NCBI GenBank assembly: GCA_016785225.1 | Contig: JAFBJZ010000454.1 | Span: 486,501-550,500, forward strand | Direction: 5' to 3' | Length of the DNA: 64,000 nucleotides | Source of the DNA: Psettodes erumei | Taxonomy: Eukaryota; Chordata; Actinopteri; Pleuronectiformes; Psettodidae | In this document: one piece after another, positions 1 through 10,789 of the stretch | Layout: each line of letters starts with the position of its first letter | Numbering within the stretch: position 1 is the first letter of the stretch | The notes under the pieces: model-generated | What the model saw: only the letters and a program-made list of their open reading frames with translations | What the model was told of the DNA's origin: nothing | The model's database searches: none | Translations under genes and position numbers: made by a program

Positions 1-1479
1 TTACTAATCCCTGCTGACTCTTATCACGCTCCTCAGAGACCGGTTCAAAGACAGAGAGGGAGGGAACATGATTTTTCTGTTTGTTGTAGCTTGATGATGC
101 CCGTGTGCACCTCATCACCAATAATGAGTACAAATGTGAGTTTGAACGTCATTTAATATCCAGGTGCGGGGCTCTGCTAACCTCGTGACAAAGGTTCAGA
201 TAAACATGGGTCCACCATGAGGCGGTCAGTCCAGACCAAAGGCAACATGACTCAAGAGTGGCTGCTGAAGGAAGTCGAAGTGGCCGGCACTTTGGGTGGA
301 GCTGCTGAGATGATGCGTGACGGCAGAGGATTAGCGCAAACTTTTGGCCACGAAAGTAGAGAAAGTGGATGAAAGAGCGAGGCCCGTGCATAATATCACG
401 ATGTCGTCTCCACACCTCCATGTTTCGTGTGCCGTGGTGGAATAACAGTCAGAGCAGATGGTGTTAATCCATCATTTCTCGTTGGTGGGGCGGGTCATGT
501 GACTGCACACCTGTGGCTACTTAAGCTGCTCTTTGCGTGAAGTTAATCAGTCCTCCGTGTCACGATCTGTCCCCCAGAGTGACTCAGCTCGGTCGGGTCT
601 GGGCTCTGACTGCCAGCTGGAGTACGTGGAAGTGGAAGAGGATCGTTTCTGCACCCGCCTGCCTTTGTAGGTGTCACTTGCGGTTTGACTGTATAGATAA
701 GCGTCCAACTTATGCTTTTGCAGCGGAGAGAAGTGAGCAGATGGCTTCATCGGGGACAGTAAACACATGATCAGAATACAGTTTCAACTTAATGCGTCTA
801 AAAATACTGCAAAGGTTGAAATGAAAAAAAGAAAGAGCCAGGGTCTGAGAAAGCCCTGGAGAAAATCTATAAAACAAGGCCGACAATCTGCAGACGCGCA
901 CGCGCTCGCATAAACTGCATCGATCACTGGAAAACAATCCGTCTGATCAAATAAAAAAACAGGACAGAAACTGGAGTAGAATGACTGACGGGGGGTGGGG
1001 GGGGGTGACAGATTAAAAAGAAGAAGGGGAGCAGAGGGGGATGAAAAGGGGCACTGATGACATAACCAGCTTAATATTTAAATGGGCAGAGGTCCGTCTG
1101 GCTGCTGATGCAACACTTTCAGATGAAAAATGCAGAAGTTTGACCGTCTTGGCAGCGTTGGAACAGACATCATGTAAATTACCCGTTCAATACCCCTTTA
1201 ATTGGTTCTCGAGGTGAGCGGTCGTGGCCGATCGGAGACCAAATGTTTAATTCATGGGGCAATAAAAGAAGAAAGGGGGCACGTGTAATTTCACATTCGT
1301 CGACGCATCCTCAACCGCTGCCAGCGGTCGCACAGACGAGGAATCAGGCTGAGTCGGCAAAACGTACCATGACTGTCAATAATTTAGGATGTGCTGTTTG
1401 TTGCTTTCAAAGTTTTGTAGCTAAGTCTTGTTTTGTTCATGTTTTTATGATAAACAGCTCGTGAACAGACATGATGAGT
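1..1479. other. Unique non-coding DNA, no gene seen
   Basis: No open frame here has coding character; those present are short and overlap on both strands. A G-run interrupted once by T lies at 990-1006. I see no splice-site pair, RNA gene or dispersed repeat that I recognise. Confidence 0.6.
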
Positions 1480-2205
1480 GCTGTTCAGTCAGTCAGGGGA
1501 AAATCTCCCGTCACTTCTACGCTGACGATTCACTGATCTACCCGGGAAGACCCTGCAGCCTCTCCTGGACGGCTGGGAGCTGGATCTACAGTGATTTTTC
1601 TTCAATTTAACTGTAACGGAACCAGAGTAAGTGAGTCCAGACACCTTCTCACTTGCAAGCTTGGCCACCTCTGCCCTTATGTGAAAAGAATCTTTGATTC
1701 TGAGCGCTGAAAAATAATTGGTCCTGTTGTTGAGAAGCATTTCTATACTCCTTCTGTGATATGTGAGAAGAAATTCACGCTTTCCTGATATAATGACTGG
1801 ACTGAATGAATTCCCTTCATCTCGTCCTCTCCCAGTCTTCAATAACTCATCAGAATTTGGTCCAAAAATCATCTGCAAAGATGTTGACCGATATTAATCA
1901 GTGCGAGCATCTCGCCCCGGTGCCGGCCTCTCTTCACCGGCACCCTGCTTACCTCAGAATCCAAATTAAGACCTTTGCTAATTGTCTCCTGGCTCTAAGT
2001 GGGTCAGGCCCCCGTCAGCTCCGAGGTCTCTCAGGCCTGAGGAAGAACCTCTCGTCCAACTGACTACGACTAAAAGGTGACAGAGATTTTCCAGCTGATG
2101 CTCCACGATTGTGGAACCAGTTGAAATTAGATGTGCTCCCTCCATTTCTTTATTCATCACAGCCTTGGCCCCACTAAACTTTTTATTTGCCGTCATATCT
2201 GCAAT
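1480..2205 (+). mobile_element. Decayed L2-clade LINE reverse-transcriptase fragment
   Basis: Relic of a non-LTR retrotransposon ORF2. What is seen: the polymerase catalytic box reads HFYADDSLIY (HFYADD at 1512-1529), matching the F/YADD motif of reverse transcriptases. Further on, one forward frame from about 1803 reads LD-stop-MNSLHLVLSQ, where L2 elements have LDYCNxLL. It continues with LVQKSSAKMLT, EHLAPVPASLH and, from 2076, GDRDFPADAPRLWNQL. These match, in the right order, the C-terminal part of fish L2/LINE2 proteins (family knowledge: LVQNAAARLLT, EHITPVLASLHWLP, GDRAFSVAAPKLWN). The frame is broken by several stops and at least one frameshift near 1680, where VKRIFDSE sits in another frame. 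It is therefore an inactive, 5'-truncated old copy. No 3' tail repeat or target-site duplication is evident. The clade call is moderately sure; the reverse-transcriptase origin is very likely. Confidence 0.85.
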
Positions 2206-3846
2206 TTTGGTATGCAGGCAGCGCCGCCGTAAACACTCTTATGCTGTTTTTATACCTCGCTGAGATGGAGTTGGATTTCTCAGACTGCGATTCAGCCACG
2301 TCTGTCAGGAAGACTCCAGCCGGTCCAAACGGTTCTGCGATGTGCATTTAAAGAGCACACCTGCTGTCTTACATGAATAACTCAAACTTTGGTGTTTTTC
2401 AAAGTGCTTCAGACATAAACTTTACTTACGTATTTGGCGTGAAGCTGAGTTGTCACTTGAATGTAAACATGGCTTGGGAACTAAAAGCGAACATTATGTA
2501 AAAACGGAGAGAGAGGAAGCGTGGTGGATAAAAGGGAGGCAGAAATGGAAAGAGGGGCGCACAGGTGATGTAATCACTTGAATATTTAAAAGGCATGTTA
2601 TGTTGTTCTGTACACTTAAAGTCAGCGGAGCTGGGAAATTAGAAAAAAAGTTTTTGCTTTGTCATGAACTGAGGAGTCGGAGCTGAAGTGATGGCTGCAG
2701 ATCTTGTCTCGGCCGCAGCAGGATGATGTAAAGCCCCGATAAAGACTTTCAGGAGGTAAATAATAAAACGCCAAACAAGATAAATGTATTCTCTCGTACT
2801 GGCTTTCGACGGATCGCTGAACACAAACACACAGGCACAGCGCATGTACCTATGCGGACGCATCCGAGGCCCCCGCTTTCATCAACACCAAATCAATTCT
2901 GTCTGGTCACGGCTGTATGAACACCGGACCTTGATTTCAACTTCAAAGCCTGAATGAGAAAGCGGGAGAGACGGGAACAGTCAGTTGAAGTTGAAAGACT
3001 CGCACGGCTGTAATGAGCATTTTACCTACTCTTCAACCTGCCTTTAAAAATGGCCTCATAAGTTCTTTTTTAAAACCCTTCATTAGCGACGGCCGCTCTC
3101 CATTCTGGTGCAGTCACAGGCTGAATCCAACACGTCAACAGAGTCTTCAGGTTGTGATCTTAAGATATTAATCTGACAGCATGTTCACCTCGCCTTTTTT
3201 CATGGAGTTATTTCTTCTATGTGCTTTGAATCCCTGCACAGATAGCTCAGATTATTTGAAATGGAGTTGCACGAGATACTTACTGTATCTACAGTCAGTT
3301 TATTACCCGCAGCACATTTCAGCTGGTGCAACACAGATGCTGAGTCATGTACTGCTGTGCAGCAAAATGTATTTTAGTTTGAAGTTTTTGTGTTCCCATG
3401 CAGAAGAGCGGAGCCACAGATCAGCTGCCTGGGTCAGAAAGAGCGAGGCTCATTGTGAAGGTTTCAGAAACAGCTTGTGTCTGTGCTTTTCCTGGCCGCT
3501 CAAAGAAAGTGGTCACTGATTCCACCTGGGAGTCAAACCACTGCAATTACCCTAAAACACTTCCTCTGAGGACGCTGTGTTTCCAGACTGAAACGTCTGA
3601 ATGAGATGGCAGGTCATTTCTGCAGAGAAGCTGACAAAAAGAAGATGCAGCGTCTCCCCACGCCTTCTCCAAACAGTCGGCTGTAACAAGCCCTTCGCTC
3701 TGAGTGGAGCAGAGGACAGATGAGGCAATCAGTGACATAATCAGGGTGTGACCGGCTAATTAGCCACCGTGCCGCGGCTGTATAATCTAATATACAGCCA
3801 CATAAATGCTGCTGCTGCACTTTCCTCCGAGAGAACTGGCCTAGGA

Positions 3847-3870
3847 TTTTTTTTTTTTTTTTTTTTTTTT
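3847..3870. repeat. Poly-T tract (T24)
   Basis: Uninterrupted run of 24 T. It may be the A-tail of an old retroposon in reverse orientation, but the flank is not recognisable. Confidence 0.9.
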
Positions 3871-4271
3871 GCACAGTAGGGTTGCCTATAAAAAGACAAG
3901 AAAGCGGCGGAGAAATAAAAGGGAGGTACATTTGTCTTCTTTATTATTCATGGGAAAACAAGAGGTTTGGTGGAATAAGGTTGTGTTTCTTTTTTTTCCT
4001 AGAAGGATGCAAAATAGCTCTGTACGATGAACAAAGTACATCTGCGACATTTGAGGTGAGCTGTGATTGTTTGTCAGGTTGACTCTGGTCTTTGACGGGT
4101 GAGAGGGGATTGGTTCGGAGCAGTCACACCTTTGGAGGACATGAGGAGATGACGTTCAACCATCTCTTCTCGTCTCTTTCTCCATCTCCCTCTCCTTCAC
4201 ATGCTCCGTCTTCTCCCTCTGAGGAATTAGGTGACTCAGAAAACAATTAAAACCGAATTGCTGCTGCTAGA

Positions 4272-4337
4272 CAGAGGAGGAGGAGGAGGTAGAAGAAAGG
4301 GATTTGGAGGGAGAGAGGGAGGGAGGGAGGTGAGGAA
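4272..4337. repeat. Purine-rich GGA/GGGA low-complexity tract
   Basis: GGA repeats, then AGAAAGGG, then GGGA repeats. The + strand is almost free of pyrimidines, so it could adopt triplex (H-DNA) structure. Confidence 0.75.
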
Positions 4338-5481
4338 TCTGGGAGATGGGTGCAGACGAGTTTCAAAAACAGGCGCCCACATGATCGCGCTCATTAAAGG
4401 CTGCCTTCATACGTGAGAGCGCTGCTTGTGTTCCGGCGTCTGTGTGCAGAGCATGTGGGCGCATTCATGGCTGTTTGTGCGCTTAATGCCGCATCCTCGG
4501 CGTGCGCGCTCATGTACAGCGCGTCTTTGTCCACGCTTGTTTGTTGATATCTGGGAAAAACGTTTGCCTATGCAAATCAGATATGAATAGAGAGCCTTTG
4601 AGTACGGGCATGTCGCAGTTACAGCGAGTTCCTCTCAAATCTGTGTGTGGGAAGAGCTCGGCAGCTGCAGCGGGAGCTCGGCGCCATAAGCCTCTGATGG
4701 AAAATAAAGCTGAGTGCCTCCCTGAGAACACCTCTGTGAAATATACTCCAAGGCTCCTCATTTTCTTTTCCTTTTTTTTCTCCTTTGGAAAATTGATTTT
4801 CACTCCAAAATGCACTTTTTTCTTTAGCCTTAGCTCCAGATCATTCAAAAACTGGAACCTTATCGCTCACGTTGGAACAAACAGATGTTGGAGTCGAGCA
4901 TTTGCTCAAAGTAAACCGTAAAGCATGCTGTAAAGCGTGATACAAGCGTGATACAAATCTGTATCAGGCTGCACGGTGATCACAGGTTAGCGAGAACGTT
5001 CGGCTTCAGACCCATTTCATCCTGGATTTGTTCCCTTGTTCTGGTTCCTGTTTCCTGACACCATCCTCCGGCACTGGCTCAGAAAAATGCTTCTGATAAA
5101 AGAAAGTGAAGACAAATGAGCCGCGGGCCGTCACCCTGTAATAAATACCATCATTTCTCAGAAGGTATTTATTTTCTGCGTTTGAACAAATTGTGCTTCT
5201 AAAACTCGAGTCTCGTATTGTTTATTCATTTGTAATCCAGTTGTCACCCGATTTTAGAGCGACCATCGTAAACTCAGATCGATTTCAGTCTCTAAAAAAC
5301 AAAACTAATTATTATAAGAGCTTGAATAAAAAGGAGGGACGTGTCCAGGACGTGGACTCAGAGTCTGGTCCCCCTCCGTCTCCATCCCCGCATGTTCTCA
5401 GTCCATCTGTTCTCTGCTCCACGCTCGTCTTCTTCTCACTCATTTCCCAGGAACGACCTGTTCTCCTTTCACTCTGCCGTG

Positions 5482-5483
<2 letters not shown>

Positions 5484-5538
<55 letters not shown>
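5484..5538. repeat. (GT)n microsatellite
   Basis: About 27 GT units with one GC interruption near the 3' end. Confidence 0.97.
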
Positions 5539-5614
5539 GAATTCATGCGTGTGTGTTGCTGATGTGTGATCAAATGCCCTCTCAACTGGGATGAGTATAT
5601 AGACCTATCTGTAT

Positions 5615-5636
5615 ATGTGTGTGTGTGTGTGTGTGT
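5615..5636. repeat. (GT)n microsatellite
   Basis: About 11 units. It lies just upstream of the AGGTTT/AGGTTC array. Confidence 0.95.
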
Positions 5637-5667
5637 TTGTCCACTTGATGGATATGATTGCATTTAA

Positions 5668-6109
5668 AGGTTAGGCTGAGGTCAGGTTTAGGTTTAGGTT
5701 AAGCTTAGGTTAGGTTTAGGTTCAGGTTTAAGTTAGATTTAGGTTAGGTTTAGGTTCAGGTTTTCGTTAAGACTAGGTTCAGGTTCAGGTTTAGGTTTCG
5801 GTTAAGTCTAGGTTAGGTTTAGGTTAGATTTAGGTTCAGGTTTAGGTTCAGGTTCAGATTCAGGTTTAGGTTCAGGTTTAGGTTAGGTTCAGGTTTAGGT
5901 TTAAGTTCAGGTTTAGATTTAGGTTCAGGTTTTGGTTCAGGTTTAGGTTCAGGTTCAGGTTTAGGTTCAGGTTCAGGTTCAGGTTTAGGTTTAGGTTCAG
6001 GTTCAGGTTCAGGTTCAGGTTTAGGTTCAGGTTTAGGTTCAGGTTCAGGTTTAGGTTTAGGTTAGGTTTAGGTTCAGGTTCAGGTTCAGGTTAAGTCTAG
6101 GTCAGGGTT
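5668..6109 (+). repeat. AGGTTT/AGGTTC hexamer minisatellite, telomere-like variant
   Basis: About 440 bp built almost wholly from GGTTTA and GGTTCA hexamers with some GGTTA pentamers. The 5' half is more diverged (ggttaagactagg, ggttttcg) and the 3' half more uniform, which suggests recent amplification from the 3' side. Units resemble telomere repeats by rotation (TTTAGG, TTAGG), but no canonical vertebrate TTAGGG run is present. I therefore call it an interstitial degenerate hexamer array, not a telomere relic. Confidence 0.92.
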
Positions 6110-6416
6110 GTAGCTCAGCCTGAGTCTCCAGGAACTAAAGGTAAACACACGTGTCCTCTCTGAGTGTGAGCTCTGTGCACCTCATGCCGTGACAAGATCT
6201 TGTATGAGCGCTTTGTAGAGACGTGACCCCCCCCCCCCCATTGGTTTGTGTGCATGCTTCACTGGCTGCAATAGACACGTGTACACACAAACATGCACAC
6301 ACCTATACACAACACAACAAAACAGTAATGGAGGCACTTAGAGTATCAGTCTCACAGAGCCTGGGGACTTTTATTTTTATACATGACCACATAGAAGAAC
6401 ATGTATGTGTTAGAAT

Positions 6417-6418
<2 letters not shown>

Positions 6419-6474
<56 letters not shown>
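6419..6474. repeat. (GT)n microsatellite
   Basis: About 28 uninterrupted GT units. Confidence 0.97.
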
Positions 6475-6475
<1 letters not shown>

Positions 6476-6653
6476 CTTGCAGTTCCCAGTCACGCAAAGT
6501 GTTGTTGTGCAGCAAACCGGACGTAATCATGTATGTAAGAGATATAACGGGCTGTGTGAGTCATAGTAAGGGAAGTTGAGTGAACTAATCTTTGTTGTGT
6601 TGCTCTTGTGTGACAAGGTATGAAGTTTTGTACATAAAGTTACCAGAGGTGAA

Positions 6654-6677
6654 TGTGTGTGTGTGTGTGTGTGTGTG
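6654..6677. repeat. (GT)n microsatellite
   Basis: About 12 units. Confidence 0.95.
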
Positions 6678-7389
6678 AATCAGACAATTTGAATCTTTTG
6701 TCTGCACATAAACACGAGCCCCTCTTCCATGTGCGTGCATTATGAATTCAGATTTACCACAGAGTGGACAGAGTTGTGTATTGTGTGCGGTCGCTGGTCC
6801 CTCTGCACATCTGAGCTGGTTTGACTCCGGCCGAGACGCTGGAACGATTACTGAATGCTGACCGGTATATATGAGGAAAGTAAAAACATAACCGTGTGTT
6901 GTGTCGCGCTGCTGTTGTCGTCTGAGGCAGGAATAAGTGTTGAGCTTCATGCAGACAACCACGCCGGCTTTGTAAGGGAACGCGGCGCAGCGGCTATTAA
7001 CGCCGTCCTTCAGGAACACACACAAGAGGCCGGGATAAAATGAGCACAACTTTATTTACTCTCCTGCTCCAGACGAATGCACCGGCCCCGCTGTGGTTTG
7101 GGGTTTGTTTGTCTGTGTGTGTTTGCAGCGGCTGTAATTTCTCCACATGTATTTACCACGCGTGCACACGAGTTTCCCCCTCTGAGGGATAAACCCGCTT
7201 ACGTCCGCGATCTCTGCGCTGGACTGAACGTAAGTTCACTAACCTTCAGAGTTATTCATGTGCAACCGTTTGCACCGGCCGCCGTCTTCTTGACAGATGC
7301 GGCTGAATCACAGACTGAGAAACGTAACTCGAGGTATAAAAACACAGAGAGAGCGTTTACGATGGCGCTGCCTGCATACTGTGCACACA

Positions 7390-7411
7390 AACACACACAC
7401 ACACACACACA
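7390..7411. repeat. (CA)n microsatellite
   Basis: About 11 units, preceded by ACACAAACAC. Confidence 0.95.
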
Positions 7412-7738
7412 GGGGTTTCTTTGGTTTTCTTATGTGAGGCAATAGCGTTCCCTCCGAGCGATGGCGATACCGTAAAAAACTCATCTTCGCCAACATGTCC
7501 CGGGGAATCCTCGGCTATAGGAGACAAAAAGTAGTGCTCAGCAGTCTATTCTTTAGTTTTCAAGTCAGCGGCAAGGATGAAATGACCAAAACAATAAAGC
7601 AGAAATAAGTAGCTCCCCAAAGAAAAACAACTCAACAAGCAAGGAGGTAAAATAATCAAGTAAAAACAAACAAAAAAAAATAGGGGGAAACTCACCGTGA
7701 GAAAATTGGATGGATTTCCTCAGGAGAAACATTGTGGG

Positions 7739-7895
7739 GCAGCAGAATCAGGTCTAAGTTGAGGTTAAGTTTAAGGTTAAGTGTGTAAGACGTTAAGGTC
7801 ACGGTGCAGAGACGTCCTCACAAGCCCAGGAATATAAATGTGATGTGTGTCTGATAAGTGGTGGTGTGTTTGTGTGTGTGTGTGTGGGGGGGGGC
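7739..7895 (+). repeat. GT-array-associated dispersed repeat fragment
   Basis: A GGTTAAG-type stretch (7754-7795), then GTCCTCACAAG at 7813-7823, then TGTGTGTCTG and a (GT)n array ending in a G-run at 7886-7894. In fish genomes a GGTTAGG-like tract plus GTCCTCACAA next to a (GT)n array recurs as a dispersed unit (my recollection, not searched). The same order suggests an old copy here. Confidence 0.45.
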
Positions 7896-9366
7896 AGGTT
7901 GTCGCTGGCTAAGCGGAAACTGGGGGACGGTCCCTGCACGCCAATGAGCCAATGATGTCGCTCACTCCCCTCCCCCCATTTCTCTGGTTGATTTCAAAGG
8001 ATTGCAGCATCCGCCTCGCCCCGGGCTGCAGAGGAAGACGTCCAAACATTCGGAGCAGCGAGCGAGCTGAACTCCAGAAACAAGGCCCGAGACTTTACCC
8101 TTGTCACCAGCTGTCTGTTCCACGTTTTCTCTCCTCGCCCGGTCCATCTGAAGTCAATCACGATTAATGAGCCCTCCACTTAGCCGCAAATAAGCGACTC
8201 GGCGCACGTGCTTTAATTGTCCTTGTCCGTCACGTTCTTTGCAGCTCTGTCTGCCTTTACGCTCCTCGTCGCCGACTGGGCGAGTTGATCCCGGATGGTC
8301 AGCGGCGCTCTGCGGTGAAATCAATCAAACGTTGGATCTGGGTGTCGTACTGATACTGACTGATAAGAGCTCTGCTTCTGACAGCAGCCGTTTGAAGATG
8401 GCAAAATGATTTTTGATCCTGCAAAAAAAGAAAAAAAAAAAATCCAGCTCTTCTAAAACGTCTCATGTCACGCCCGCCTTCCTAACAAACTTATAATCCA
8501 GTTCAAGGTCCTTGTGATCATTTCAGATGTGTGCGCTCGGGCTCGAGCAGCAGCTGTGATCTTCTGCTGACTGAACCTCAGTGTGGAGGATTAAAAGTGA
8601 AGGAGGCCAGGTTGGGACACCTGAAGTTCGGACTGTTCCTGGATCAGCTGAAGGCGAGAGTCAGAGCCTTCAGGTACATTGTGGGACAGGAAGAGGGAAG
8701 AGGACATCAAACTACTTCCTGTCGGTGCTTACGCCAAACAATCACAGGGACGCAGGAGTGAGGATTCATATGAACACCAGCACCAGGGAAACATCACAGC
8801 GATTGATGTTTTTTACAGTAATTTTTATCCATACGTACAGCGCACACAGCGTTTGATATTCAAGAGCGAGCGAGCCCGGAGCTTCCTGTTCACAGAGTCT
8901 AAATGACGGCGGCTAAGCGCTAAGGCTAAAATGGATATGGAGGGGCAGGGTTAAAACCGTCAGTCTGCTATTTTCTTTCATTTACATCCACGGGCACATC
9001 AAACGCAGGACGTCGGACACCCACGCCAGCCAAAACAAGAGCGAGCACGCGGCGCTGCGATCACTGGGGCTCGGCTGAGTACTGCGTTGGCAGATGATAG
9101 CTTTCTCTAGCTTATTATTCCTCCTCTAGACTCTTTGCAAAGAAGAGATTATGCAAATACGCACTTTCTAAAGTTTCTCACTGCCTAATTCTTTCTCTCT
9201 TTTTTTTTTTTTACCATTTTCTTGTTTTATCTGGGTCTGTGTAACTAGGCCTCTCTCTCTCTCCCTGTGAGCCTGTGCACCATGGCAGCCAGATAGATGT
9301 ACGCCTACTACAGTGTTTAAATCAGTAATGATGAAAGTTGTATTTATGGATTGGTGTAGTCTTTGT
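7896..9366. other. Unique non-coding DNA
   Basis: Moderately CpG-rich around 8020-8310. Short A/T homopolymers lie at 8428-8442 and 9200-9212. No splice-bounded open frame is seen. Weak similarity of 8490-8530 to an L2 3' coding region was considered and not accepted. Confidence 0.5.
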
Positions 9367-9368
9367 TT

Positions 9369-9369
<1 letters not shown>

Positions 9370-9405
<36 letters not shown>
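9370..9405. repeat. (CA)n microsatellite
   Basis: About 18 uninterrupted units. Confidence 0.97.
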
Positions 9406-9407
<2 letters not shown>

Positions 9408-9779
9408 CAAAGGAATAAGACAAATCGATTGCGGATCGCGGCCAAGCTTTGCCAGGCCGAGCAGCCGGTCAGACGGGGCCCGTCCCTGACACGGGTGTTT
9501 CAAAGGTTCACCCACCCGGGACGTCCAGGTGGGTTAAATCCCTCCCTGGTGTTTGTGACATTTCAAACTCAAACACGATCGTGTGTTTGTTTGGTTTTGT
9601 TCCTCTGGTCTTTCGTGCTCTTTTCATAATTCTTGGGTCGACTTCATGCAGAGTCTTGTTACTTTGGTCTGCATTGGTGGAAACTCATCAGATTTGACAG
9701 ACGTAGGCTGAAACGTAAACATCTGCGGTTTGTGAAGTCTCGAGCGTGTCTGTAAAACAGCGAACACATTGTTAACAAG

Positions 9780-9847
9780 CTAACGTTGTCTTTTCTTTCT
9801 TTTTCCTCTTGCTTTCCGACCCACTGTTCTACCAAACAGGTAAGTGA
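9780..9847 (+). promoter_or_regulatory. Candidate recursive (ratchet) splice site 1
   Basis: What is seen: a CTAAC branch-point-like box at 9780-9784, a pyrimidine-rich tract (9789-9830), no AG dinucleotide from 9780 to 9837, then CAG at 9837-9839 directly followed by GTAAGTGA at 9840-9847. A 3' splice site with a perfect 5' splice site regenerated at the junction is the known form of vertebrate and fly recursive-splicing sites in very long introns. Such a site would let a long + strand intron be removed in steps. Alternatively it is the end of an exon with an unseen start, or chance. Function is inferred. Confidence 0.5.
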
Positions 9848-9907
9848 TCTATCTATCTATCTATCTATCTATCTATATATCTATCTATTTATCTATCATT
9901 CTATCTT
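9847..9907. repeat. (TCTA)n tetranucleotide microsatellite
   Basis: About 15 imperfect units with TATATC and TTTATC interruptions. It begins immediately after the GTAAGTGA 5' splice motif, so length variation could act close to that site. Confidence 0.95.
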
Positions 9908-10040
9908 TGCATGGTGATTCCTCCCCCCTCTGACTGAGCATAAATCTGTGCTCAGTCTTGCAGTGTTGTGTTCACTCAGTGTAATAATGCACGGATGGTG
10001 TTGCTACTCTAGCGTGCAGGGACCCAGTCATATTCCAAGG

Positions 10041-10042
<2 letters not shown>

Positions 10043-10087
<45 letters not shown>
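10043..10087. repeat. (GT)n microsatellite
   Basis: About 22 uninterrupted units. Confidence 0.97.
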
Positions 10088-10090
<3 letters not shown>

Positions 10091-10129
10091 GCTCCATGCT
10101 GTCTTAAGTGCCCGGCAGCTGCTGCCCCA

Positions 10130-10153
10130 GAGGAGGAGGAGGAGGAGGAGGAG
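10130..10153. repeat. (AGG)n trinucleotide repeat
   Basis: About 8 units of AGG/GGA. Confidence 0.93.
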
Positions 10154-10209
10154 GCCTTGCCTTGCCCTTGCTCCACTTTACCCCCAAACACATTCACAAC
10201 TTCTGAAGC

Positions 10210-10210
<1 letters not shown>

Positions 10211-10244
<34 letters not shown>

Positions 10245-10252
10245 TGAGAGAG

Positions 10253-10301
<49 letters not shown>
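10211..10301. repeat. (GA)n microsatellite
   Basis: About 90 bp of GA with two short breaks (GTGTGA at 10242 and GAGGAG near 10256). Together with 10130-10153 it makes a 170 bp purine-biased block that could form triplex DNA. Confidence 0.96.
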
Positions 10302-10302
<1 letters not shown>

Positions 10303-10419
10303 AGACGAGGGGAAAGTGATCTGTTTTCCTTGGGAGGGATGGGGAGAGCGGCGGGCCATCACACACTGCGACAGAAATTAATTACTTTTGCACAGTAGCT
10401 CTGAGACGAATGTAAACAA

Positions 10420-10435
10420 CCCCCCCCCCCCCCCC
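10420..10435. repeat. Poly-C run
   Basis: Sixteen C residues or nearly so, followed by TTAAAAAAAAA. Confidence 0.9.
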
Positions 10436-10559
10436 TTAAAAAAAAAGTCACAGCAGAGGACAGAGAGACGGAGCTGGAGCCAAGGGACAAAAGGTCAGAG
10501 GTCACCCTGAAGGAGAATTTCAGCAGTCAGTAATTTAGCATGCCTGACCTCGGCGACGG

Positions 10560-10730
10560 GGGAGGATGAATGAGTGTATGAGTGAAGGAGAGCGAAGGGG
10601 AGGAGGGGGGAGAAGACTTGAGGGTGGGGGGCGGAGACCAGGGAGCGTCAGGTAGCAGGAAGGGAGGAGGCGTACGAGAGGACAGAGGACAGAGGGACAG
10701 AGGACAGAAGGACAGACGGACAGAAATAGT
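10560..10730. repeat. Purine-rich stretch with GGACAGA minisatellite
   Basis: A G/A-rich block. At 10678-10725 units of GGACAGA/GGACAGAG repeat about six times. The antisense frame reads as S/P/L-rich low complexity and is not a gene. Confidence 0.75.
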
Positions 10731-10789
10731 TCAGCAGATGCAAAAAATAGAGAATGGGGAGAGAGAATTTGAAGATCTGGGGCCTTAAA

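Larger units (their letters stand above)
2206..5483. other. Unique non-coding DNA with small simple tracts
   Basis: No supportable gene. It holds a T24 run at 3847-3870 followed by GCACAG, which resembles a 3' splice site with no partner, and a purine-rich GGA/GGGA stretch at 4272-4337. Open frames of up to 139 codons at 4502-4921 overlap an antisense frame and show no domain. Confidence 0.5.
6110..7738. other. Unique DNA with microsatellites, no gene
   Basis: Contains a C-run at 6227-6239, a degenerate CA stretch at 6281-6312 and three arrays listed separately. The 154-codon minus-strand frame at 6585-7049 runs through a CA array and has no recognisable domain. Confidence 0.5.

Noticed and set aside
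4502..4921. 139-codon + frame beginning MRAHVQRVFVHACLL
   Set aside because: An antisense frame is open over the same stretch. It is lysine/phenylalanine low complexity in its second half, with no domain or splice sites.
5668..6109. Interstitial telomere sequence (ITS) from a chromosome fusion
   Set aside because: No run of TTAGGG is present. The units are GGTTTA/GGTTCA and GGTTA, better explained as an independent minisatellite.
8485..8600. Second L2 reverse-transcriptase fragment (LIIQFKVLV-like)
   Set aside because: Only about ten residues resemble the family, and no neighbouring motif (LLT, SLHWLP, LWN) follows.
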